Positions 23,601 through 35,600 of a stretch of DNA of 64,000 nucleotides are shown here, one piece after another. The notes beneath the pieces are model-generated. The model was not told the origin of the DNA and made no database searches. It saw only the letters and a program-made list of their open reading frames with translations. The position numbers and the translations under genes were made by a program. The DNA lies in NCBI GenBank assembly GCA_037039925.1, contig JAXRKP010000219.1, positions 123,267 to 187,266 on the forward strand, given 5' to 3'. Source of the stretch: Doris montereyensis (Eukaryota > Mollusca > Gastropoda > Nudibranchia > Dorididae). Every line of letters starts with the position of its first letter. The first letter of the stretch is position 1.

Positions 23601-26600
23601 GTTTTACCTGGATGATGCATAAGGGCTCGCTTCTTATAAGCTTTCTTTATTTCGTCGTCCGTGGCAGTTTTTTGCACGCCGAGGACCTTGTAGTAATCTT
23701 TTCGTTTTGATTTCTTTAATTCTATTTTTGCTTGTTGTAATAGATACTTGTGTTCTGAAATAAAAAGATCGTTATAATATCAATATAAAGTAAATAAAAC
23801 ATAGGAGACTGCAATAAGAAAAATATAACACAAACGCATAACCACCCCCATCGAAAAGAACTATTTGAAATCACATCAAAGGCACACAACGTTCGTCAAT
23901 TGCTGCCATTTCCGACACAGTGTGACCATAGTTTTGCAAACTCAGAATTTCCAGACCTTCACCCCAATCTCTTTGAGTCTTTGGTTTGAGGTTGCTTTGT
24001 TGTTTTTATCATTCCAGTTTACTCGCATATACAAGATTTTAAAAGATATAGATACACACACCGACTCAAAGCCAAATAAAAGTTCTACCTACATTTATTA
24101 TGTACTAGTTGGCAACTTATCAACTAAGATCATGTGATGAACATCAATCTCAATAGATCTACGCTATTACGACATTATCATAGATACCTTGTGTTTTTGC
24201 CATTTTATACACTTGTTCATAATCCCTCACAGCTTCTTCAAACAGTTCTGTCTCAGTGTAACTGTAAAAGACAACAATCATGAAATTCAAACCAAAAGAA
24301 TGTGACCTCCTATGGTCAAGTACACAATTCAAAAGAAAGCAAAACTGTAGTATCGTCGTTCAGATAATGAAAATCGCATAATCAACAACATTCACTTTTT
24401 TTCTCAATATTCTCATAGTTGAGCAATTCATACATTTTGTGTTAAAACAATAAATCGAATATCCTTTCACGGGATCTAAATCTCTTTGCCATCATCAACT
24501 CATGGGGTGCAAGCAGTTATGGGTTTAAAGACGTCGGAATTAGAATCCCTTGTTTGAAAAGTGAATGACCTACTCGCGGATTCGACACCTGCGTGGGGAA
24601 GCAGACCTGCCAACTTTCTCAGGGACAAAATAGGAAAAATGAATATTTTTTAATCATGACATGTGTATCGATTCACATTTGCAATAACGGATGGTGCACC
24701 CCTATGCTATCGCAGTTGTTTTTGTGCGACCACAAGCAAATTTTTAGCGATTTCCGAATCTGGGCACATTTCTCTTACTCTTCTTAACAGAGTCCTGAAC
24801 TGATTACTAACCGAGACAGGCAAGTTTTTCTCAAAAATAAATTTTGTCCATAAAACCTCTGCCCTAATCACAGAGCAATCTCTGTCCTTGGTCATGAAGC
24901 CACTGATATTCCTACTGGATAGACTGTCCTTAACTGCAGTAGCATGCTTTGCAGTTTTCACATGTTTTCTGATGTCTTCCTTCCCACCACTGGCAATGCT
25001 AACATCTTAACCACAAGGTACACAATGTGCAAAGCTCTCCCCTTTCACAGAAGGTTTAATGCATGGCCATTCCTTCCTATATTCCTCCCGAAATTCTAGA
25101 GGCCTTTTTTTCCAGAAATCGATCCACGCCCAATTCGAAATAAAACGTTTATATTATCTAGATCTAGATCTCAGTTGTAGAGCCGAGTATTCCAATTTTA
25201 GACACGGTAAATTATAAAAACAGCAGTAAAAAATTATTAAATCAGGATTGAATAAATCCAAAACGAAGGTAAAACTAATCAAAAATATAATCCAGGGAAG
25301 ATTTGAAGAAAACAGACACAATCAAGAAAGCGCCCTAGATATAGAAAATAATATGAGTCAGTCATCAGCTTCGTAAACAAAGGAAAGAGACTGAAACTGT
25401 GAAAGAATGATAATAGACTGTATTTAAATGATTACAATTTAAACCTAGCAAAGCGAAAGCAGTTTCTAGCCAAACAGCATTAATAGGTGAACATCGAGTA
25501 CTCAAAATCACTGAATGTAATCTACGATTACTATCAATGAAACTATTTATATTTAGTATCGAACCAAAAGGTTTTATTGTCTTTGATTATTTCTACCAAG
25601 TATGATTATAAGCTCAGTACTTAGTAGAGCTTAGTAGAAATTATAATTCGCAATTTTCTTCACCAAAATAATTTTTCGCTCCGAGAACCAAACCAAAAAG
25701 GTTTTATTGTCTTCGATTATTTCTACAAAGTACTATTATAAGCTTAGTACTTAGTAGAGCTTAGTAGAAATTATAATTTGTAATTTTCTTCACCAAAATA
25801 ATTTTTCGCTCCCGAGAACAAAATATCGGGAAAATTGCAGTCATGTCGGGATGTCGGGCATGGGAGGTCCAAATCGGAAATTTCCCGATAATATTATCGG
25901 GAAACTTGGCAGGTATGGGGAAGGTGTGGCCTAAGCTATTCTTCACTCCAGAGGCCTTCCCTAATCAGCACAGGAATTCTTGGACGCGGGAATCTGGCAT
26001 CCATTTTACCTCACAACAGTTTTACCCCTCCAAAAATGGCTTTACGCTAGACAGCTCGCTGCATTTAACCCGGCCACACCCAGCCGCCCGCCAACCGCTT
26101 CCCATTGTTCAAGCCGGCCAAACCAGGCCGGGGGTAACATCTCTTTCAATGATCCGATTGGCTTGACACACCTATCTTTGTCACTTATTTTAAGACAGGC
26201 ATTTATAGGTAAACAAAAATTGTCAACAAAAACCAAAATGGCAGTATACAACACAGTTCATCGGCCCACTCTCCTCTATGGCAGTGAAACATGGACCTTA
26301 GACAGTGGGGAATACAGTCAAGTACAAGCAGCTAAAATGAAATATTTAAGAAGAAAAGCAGGGAAAACTGAAAGAGAAAAATCAGAAACACACAACAATA
26401 AGAGATCAAACCAAAGCAGATGGCATAAAAACTAAGATAGAAATAACTCAACAGAGATGGTTTGAGCATGTAACCAGAATGAATGACACAATAGAACAGC
26501 TTAATCAGTAATACAATGCTAAAACCCAAGGTAAAAGACCAAAAGGCAGACTTCAAGAAAGTGGGAAGAAGATATAATAGAGACATATAAGCAAAGAAAT

Positions 26601-29600
26601 TGAAGTTTCAAGGAAGGAAACAGAAAATGCTAGGAAAGGGTAGCCTGAGGAAAGTTCATTTCAGGCATCTAAAGGTAGAATAGGAAGTGATAAATAAACA
26701 GATTAGCCTCATTCTTAATGTTATTTTTCCCGTGAATGTAAATGTTTGGTTTTGATTTGCTTGTATGTAATTGTAGTCACGGTGATGTTTGTGCCTAGAG
26801 CTGTCATCACACACATACCGTGTTGATCACACAAGTGCTGGCCGAGACTATGTGCCAGATTCATGAAAGAACCAATTTACTACACCATGAATCACAACCT
26901 AGATCTCAATGATCAATACATTAAGTCTCAGATTCTCTTCTCCAATTCATGATTTGAATAAAATATGCACACAAACAAACAATATTCTGGTACATGAATC
27001 CTTCTTCTTCTTTGTCTTGACCAAAATATTATACTCTTCCCAGAAATCCACGCCCATCAAAACAACTTTTGCAACTGTTTGTCGAGAACACAATAGAAGA
27101 AAATTGTCCTTGAAAGCAAAGTTGAAATTCTGAGACATGTGCAATAACTTGACCACTAGCGGTAAATCCCAAGACCTTCTCCATCCATACATTTGACATT
27201 GATGCTATATATACTATACAATACATAGGCACTAACCATTTCGCCCTCCGTAAGAAGGCTTTCAAGTATGTGCCATCAAGTTCAATGGCCTTAGTGCAAT
27301 CTTCTATAGCATCTTCCAATTTGCCAAGCTGTTTGAACAAAATAAAAGGACGCACATCAAACAATTTCTTAAATATAAATACAATTCATACCGTGTCAAC
27401 CTTAAAATAAGACTTCAAATGTTTCGACCCTCTTTGAGATAATAAATTTTGACATCTTGCCGACACAGACAGACCAAGAGTACTTTTGCCAAAAACCGCT
27501 ATTCCTATCTATGATCTATGAGAATGGGTGAAAGAAGTATTGAAACTTTTTCTCTCCATACAATTCACTACTAAAACGTTTATTGCACAATGACACCTAC
27601 CATTAAAAATGGCATTTGGAGAGAAGGCAATAAATTAGATACAAATTGGGCCGATTCTTACTGCTGTTAGTAGATCTGGGTGGCGTCGGTGGACGAGCGA
27701 TATAGGCTGCCCGACGGGATTATGAGGTCCCAAGTTCGAATCCTAGCAAAGCCAGGTCCGACGGTGTGTTCCTTGTGAAAGACACTTAACACGCATTTCC
27801 CCACTTTACCCAGGTGCAAATGGGTACAAGCACTAGCTTGGGAGTAAAAACATGCGTCAGACTAGCGTCCTGGCCAGGTGGTGATTATTGTCACTTGTTC
27901 CACTTCACGCTATAGAAACTGGGATACTCCGGCTCTATAGGCCTTAAGGGCATTGAAGGAACTTTACTTTTTTTTTAGGTACATCTGGAGAGCCCTATTT
28001 GCAGGTACAGTACATCTGTTGGTCCCGGTAAAAAGTTTATTCAAGGCCGCTTACAGCACATAGAGTCGGAGCTATCCCGGTTTCAATATTGTGAACCGGA
28101 ACAGGTGATAATAATCACCTCCTGGACAGGACGCTAGTCTGACGCAGGTTATTACTCCCAAGGTAGTGTTCATATCCATTTGCATCTGGGTTGAGTGAGG
28201 AACACAACAGCTTACCTAGCTTTGCTAGGATTCAAACCCGGGACCTCATGGTCCACACTCCAGTAGCCTGGCCACTGTTGCCACTTTGATCCTGTATGCT
28301 ATGGGTAAAATATGCGATCTGATTTAAAGAGCAGGTTAACAACCATAAAAGAGAAACAGCTACCAAAAGTTTACCTTGGCGCAAACAGTAGCACGGTTAC
28401 AAAAGAGTTTGGAGTTCGTAGATTTGTTGTTTGGATCAATATCCAATGCTTCTGAATACAATCTGATGGCGTCCGAGTACTTTGCATTGCGGAAGGCTGT
28501 GTTGCCTTCCTCTTTCTTAGCTGCCAAAGCTTTCGCTCTCTGTCCAAGAATACAATAATATCATGGGTTAGACCACTTTCGTCACCACAACAAGTGCCAA
28601 TAGAAAAAAACAAATACTCTCATATTCTTCAGAAGCCATCTCTTAAAACTAACTTAATTTGCTTCATAGACAGTTTATAGCGGAAGGAGGAGTGGCCACT
28701 CGTGATTTGTGATTTTTAAACTGACTCCTACCCTGAAAATGTCTCTAGCCTTGTGGTGATCAGGAGCCAGCCTCAACACTTCCTGAAAATGTTGGAAAGC
28801 CTTCTCAGTGTTGTCTTGATAATACAAGCACATCCCTCGCACAAAGAGAGCATCAGCGTTCATTCCAGACCTCTGAAGAACATCACTGGTGGAAAAAGAC
28901 AAAAAAAAAAAAGTGAAAATCATAGCAGTGACTCATATTCACATTTTCACTTGCGGGCAAATCGGTTTAAAATTAGAAATAAATCAATTCTTCTCTCCTT
29001 TTAATAATAAATAGCCTTTTATAGCCCCATTCATCAAAACTCCAGGGTACTTTACATAACACTCCTATGACATACATTAAATAGAATACAACATTATTTG
29101 TTTACAAAACATTACAATTAACGGGTAAAATAATAATATACGTAACATGATGAGTTTCAAAACAACTGTCTGGACAAGAGGACAATGACAAAACAGAAAA
29201 TGATATGTTGTGACAAATTAACTTCATGCTGCAACATGCTTTACTGATATGGTAATGGTAGAAATGAGCCTTATGTTTACATAAAAGGCAGGTTTCACAA
29301 AATGGTCCATCCCCATCTCACTCTTTTGTTAAAATGTACATGTTATATTTCTTACAAGTGTTATATACCATGTTAAAGCTTAGAACCTGAGGATTCCAGA
29401 TATATGACTTTAAGATAGCAAAGGACTGTGAGGCGAGTAAATTAGCTTTTAAAAGTCATGTTTTTCGGTCAAGGGCATAACTGTGAATATTCTAGGTCCA
29501 ATGCCAGTGACGTAATTTTATGCAGAACTGCACAGGTCCGTTGACCGAGGTTTCCCTGGCGTTTATTTAGTGACGTAACGCTTGGGCATCTGGTTTGGAG

Positions 29601-32600
29601 AGTTTCCTGACTTTTCCCTAGTTCTCAATAATATGTGAATTCTGTGTTTGTGTTTCCCAACACCTCGGGCGTGGAGTCCATGGGCGATGCCTTACCATTG
29701 ATCAGATGACTCGCGCGTTCCGGATCGTGTGGATGGATGAAAACCGATGCTTTTATATCCCCCTTTTTTTAATTCTGTGATTGTACACCTTTATACTATC
29801 CTTATTACGTGTTACAGGTTTATCATGTGTACCATTTTGCTGAAACTGGCATGGTAAACTTCACAACTTATGCAACAAGTGAGGATGCGATACGTATAGG
29901 CCGATATTTACCAATAGAGAGAGAGGGAGGGACAGAGAGGGGGAGAGAAAAAGAGAGGTGGAAAGGGGGGGGGGGGGGGAAGGCACCAGCAACAAAACCC
30001 TCACCAAAAGAAAGCGCTTTTGGCGACAATGGTTCTTTTTTCCCCCTGTACCCCCCCCCCCCCACTCCCATCATCACCCCCTCTCAGCGCCGCACTAGAC
30101 TAGCACAAACTTGTGTCTTTATCGATCGATAATTGCTTCGCGGAATAGAGACGGGATGGGAGCGGTGGCTGACCTCTACTTGTGCTATTAGTGTTATTTC
30201 TCTCTCGTTTAAATGTGTTTTTAGTAATATTGTATTGTTATACGAAGAAGACTGCATAGTGGAGACATAGAGTCACTATCGTTCTAATGGACTTCTAGAC
30301 ATCCCGTATTGCCAATTATCCCGTCTTTATTTACTAAAAATACTTGAGCCTTCGATAACTTGGAAAGCATCAGCTAGTGCTAACTGGCTTTTTTTTAAAT
30401 TTCAGTTAAGTTGTTTACTCTCTTCTCTTATTGCATCAATAAATTTGTAATTTATATACATTTCACACCTTCAGTGTAAATTTTTGCCTTGATCGATACT
30501 TCCTTTCATTCATTCTCTATCATTTCTTCTTTCTAGACCCAGTGAGATATAGATCTAGTCTTATATTTATCCTATTTTTTTCGTTCTTGTTTCCCATACT
30601 CACACGTCTCTCTCTCCCTTTCTTTCTTTCCTGCCTTTTTCTCTCTCTCTCTATTTCTCTCCTTCTCTCTATCTCCTCCTCACCTTTTATTTCTTACTTA
30701 TTTTCATATTTTTATTTCATTCTAGATCTGAACCTTCCACTCTCGCTCATTCTTCACACCGCCCTCTGCTACGTTTCTTCTCATCACTGTCTTTTTCTTT
30801 CGTTCTTTCTCCTTTATGTTTTTCTTCTGACATTACATTGTGTGATGCCTGAAGAAGTACTTAGATCTAGATTCTAGATATTTCTCGTTTGTTGTCTGAC
30901 GAAGGGTTATACTCGAAACGTCACGTGTTTGTTCTGTCTTAATTAGTGGAGTTGTCACTTATTGTCATATTTCGCCTATGATTTTTTTCATGTCTTTTAC
31001 AGGATAAATGACTGTAGGAATACGTTTTCTTTCACTCCAGATCATAAAGTGGTGTTTCTACGTATTTTTCAAACTTTTTTTCAGCTCTTACTGTGTGTTC
31101 ATTTGTAGACCACAATTGTTACATAATAACGAAAATCTGAAACCTGCCTCTCATGATCACTGCAAAGATTTTTTTAAATTAGACCTCCCCCAAATTTTCT
31201 TTGAACAATTCTCTTTCACATGGAATTAAACAGAATAAAAGTCGTTGACCTCACCTTCCTTAAGGTGAAAAAGGACTTATTAAAAAGAGGAAATGACAGC
31301 AGGTTCAATTGCTGACGTTCGCACCCAAAAAATATTCACAAAACACACAAATTGAAAGCAAATTTCACAATATTATGTTTCTGCGATGTCAAAGCCATGG
31401 ACCAAATGTTAAAAAGACTCATCAATTAAACTTTAAGAAAGATTAATTGAAGAGTTCAAGTTATCATTGGGACCCATTTTTGTGAAACCTGCCAAAAGCA
31501 GTTGGGTTTTTTTTATTCCATGTCTTTCTCATAATTACTCTACCAACATACTTCTCAGGAGCAAATTGTTATTGACTAAGCACAAAAGGAAAAATATACA
31601 ATGCATGCATGTCCTTACTTGGCAAGTTCCTGAGCTTCTTGGTATCTGCCTAACAGGGCCAATGCCTCTGCTTTTCTTAGTTTATAATGTACTGCTGCGA
31701 CACAATGTTCTATGCACCTTTCTAAGTGAAACACAGCCTGAGGGGAGGGAGGACAAAATGTATGGGTGAAATTGAATGAATTTTATCAAACCTGAAAACT
31801 TCGTCAAAGTTGGCTTTATAAAAGAGGAAACAACCAAAAACTTCTGACCACCATATATAAAACAACAAAGAAGATACCGTTGGTGAAACTGTCTAAATGC
31901 GCATGTCCAAGATGTATGGGAAATGAGATTTATCTTTCACATGATCAAATGCACCCTTCCTTCATGTTTTTGTAAATATTGCAGGCCTTGATCCAATAGA
32001 AAGGCTCCAGTTATGCACATGCTGATACATGACCCAAACACCGACTTTCGTTTTTCTTCACGCCTCGAAAACTCTAGCCTCTTAAGTAAAGTTCAACTCT
32101 AAACATGTAAGTCCATTTTGTGTTTAGACAGTTTCACCGGTGATAAAGATATGGATACATATATATATATACGTACAAAGAATAAGGACCTACTAGCGAC
32201 GCCCACCAACCATCTACTGTATGTAACAAACGGTTTTCTTGGAACAAAAAAAAACCTGATTGAACATGCCATGTTAACACAATTCACTAGTCTCAGCCCA
32301 CTGTGACATGAATAGAAAATATGGAACATTTTCTCGACAATGATAGAATCTACTACTTGATAAAAAGAACCCCATAAAAAATATCAGGTCTTAATCCAGG
32401 GACAACTGTATACACCAGAAAAATGAGCATACAAAGACATGTTTCTTTTCTTTTCTTCTTTGAAATTTACCCTATCCACCATTGCGGTGATCTCAGGGTG
32501 AATTAAGAGGAAACAGCAAGATGAAAGATAAGTGAAAAAAGAAGGAAAGGAAAGAAGCGCAGGCATGTCTTGATTAGATTTGAATTGAACACTAGGCTGC

Positions 32601-35600
32601 CATGAACTTTTTTTCAATTGAACGTAACTTGTGATTCAAGCTTAAAATACCATCATACGTGAAACACAAACTTTCACTCAAAGATGAGAACAATGGTCAC
32701 ATATCATAACCAACGCAGTTTGTTGAAAAAAGAGGTGGAGGAAGAAAATGAAAAACAACAAAATGAAAAGTATGTATCAAAACTTTCCAATTCATTTTCT
32801 CACGTGATTGACAAAAGCAAACTACAACACATAGCTTGATATATATATATATATATATATGGGGACCGAGATGGCAGAGTGGTTAACAGGCACTGCACTG
32901 TGACCCAGAGGTATTAGGTTCCAACCCCACTTCTGACATTCGTTTTTTCCCCTTGGGCAAGAGAATTCACCCTGATTGCTGACTTGGACAACATGGATGA
33001 CTCCTGTTTCATTGAGCGTAAACTTGATGAGTCTATATTCCTTTCTCTTAAGAAATTGTGATTACCATGCATGATACCTTTCGATGTCAGCAAAGACGGC
33101 ACTAATTTTTTCCTTTCGTTTACGCATTAGCACAAGTAAAAGTTGTTTTGTCTGTGTTTTTATCAATACAAACTACACTTCTGAGTTTAAATTATATATG
33201 CTGCATGCTCACCGTTCTGTAATCCCTCTTCTCAAAGCTGGCCTCGGCCTTTGCTACATGGTCCTGTACATTCGCTGCTATATTTGACTGCAAAACATGA
33301 TTTTAAAAAGGAAGGAAACGTTTAGTAAGTGAATTAAAAAACTGCAGCAAGATAAAATATTGATGTGAAAAAGTCAAAAGAAAAGAACAAAGACTTCCAC
33401 CAACACCCATAAACACTTAAGGGGAAGAGCGGGTTCTGAAAGCCATTTTGAAAACCCATAGAAAAAACCAACTAGGACCTCGATTTTTTAGTTCTACGTA
33501 TCTAAATTAGAGGAGAAAATATGAGAAACTGAAATTTTGTCGGGTGTTGCCATGGCAACGCCACCATATTGGATTTATGACGCTAAAAATAACATGCATT
33601 TTCAAAATGTAAAATCTGCATCAATTATTTTGGGATGTGTCTCAAAATTGGTACACTCCTTCATTAACATCTACAGAACAAAACTACGCATGGGTTTGGA
33701 CAAATCTATCAAACTTTTAGTTTTATGGGGTGTTTTGAAAGTTTCATATAAAATGTTTACAATTTACAGCAATTTTATTCAACTCAAAAATTCATTTTTT
33801 CAGAAAGTATACAAAATAACATCTAACGCATGCATGTTTTTATTCCATGCATCAAAAGGAAGATTTATGCCAAATTTCAAGTCAATCGGATAATTTTGGA
33901 TATTCGTATTTTTCTCTTATTTTCTGTTATTTGAATACATTTTCTCCCATAAACCTAAGAAAAGAGTAGGATAATACTTTGAAACATCATAAAACCTCGA
34001 GAGGTTCTCAATTGCTTCTTATTGACACTGTTTCAAGTGCACTAGCACCTTTTTACTTATTTTGAGATGGTGCCTTTTGATAATAGGTGCGCAGAATATG
34101 TTCCGTAACTCTCGGCCGATCTAAGGCAATATTCATAATAGATCCTCAAATAAGGTTGTTTTGGAAAGCGTTCATTGTGGCGATCAAATTGACTACCAAC
34201 TTGCCGTACTTAAGATAACATTTCTGGCTTTTATTGTATAATAGCTGTGTTGAAAGATAGTTTCTAAAATTGTTTCTAAAAAAATTTGAATAAATTCAAA
34301 GAATCAACACTGAGCTTCTTTTATGATATCATTATGACGGGAATGCACTGCTCTATCCACTAGTATGGTAGACTAGATTTGTCCCATTTTCAGCAAAAAT
34401 GGCATTCCCAGAACCCGCTCCTCACCTTAAAAACTTGTGAAGCTAAAAAAACAATAATTTATATTTTTTTAATGTTATTACGCCATATTTAAACAAATAA
34501 AAAAGAAACTAACAAAAATTTGATCTATGTAACCAGTCAACTTCTTTCATAATGCATTCTTCTGTCATCGTCATTGCAAAGAAATTAATATCCTACAATA
34601 ACATTATATATTTTCATTCAAGTTATCCAACTGCAAAAAAATAACACTTTGAGGAATACATGGAGATTTCCTACTATCGAACATAGTCTGACCTTTTGTG
34701 ACTTTAAAATTTACAGTCACCCGATTGGTCAAAGTAAGTGCTCCAAAAGAAAAAAGAAAGTGAGTTACCATGAAATATCGTTATCTTTTCTTAAAAGAAA
34801 AAAGTATTAAAAAGTGAAGGTAAATTCATTGACAAAGTAATGCTCATGGAATGAAAATATTTTGATAAAAGAATAATAAAATGTTACCTCTCTGAGAGCA
34901 ATTGTATTATTTGGCTCTATCTCTAGCGCATGACGATAGCTTCTTAAAGCTGCGACCGGACTCCCTAAAGCCATATGACACTTTCCTTCTCGTAAATAGC
35001 CCTGAAAGATACAATCATAACCAGTCACAATGATGCAATAGAGGGCGATACCACCTGTGAAAAAACATACTCACAATACATCATAATACTTCTATTAAGA
35101 AATTTTAAAAATCATGCGATGAATGAAAACATCTTGTCACGTGGGTAAAGGGATAGGAACATCAAGAGTAAAGCCTACAACAAATTAGTGATTAAGAAGT
35201 CTTTTAAACATTAATATTTTCAGATAACCGTAGCAACCTTCATTTTTATAACAATGTCCTCTTGTTTCGCTTTGCAAACTACTTAAATGTTAAGACTGAA
35301 ATCTGCTGCATTTGAAGGTAAAACCAATATGAAATATATGATAACCTCCTCCAAATTTATGTAATATATGACAAAATCATCTCTTTCATATAAGAGACAA
35401 AGACACCTTTCTTGTTTGATTTTAACTACCAAGGAAAATGAGTCATGATAAGCTTTGCATACGCAATTTTTTTCAATCTATTTGATTTCATTTACAACAA
35501 AGGTGATCTCAAAGGATTTTGGTAGAATCTTTTCATTTTGCCTGGACTGCTTTGTAAACAGCCAAGAGATATTAAATGTGCACATAGTGTTGGGATCTGC

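Noticed and set aside
27678..27760. Possible tRNA-Ser/Leu gene (A and B boxes)
   Set aside because: The same head with the same non-tRNA body occurs many times in the window, so it is a SINE. The same holds for 32865 and 8975.
33537..33893. 118-codon open frame in the TTAA element
   Set aside because: No DDE-type motif or resemblance to a transposase; length is within chance for AT-rich DNA.
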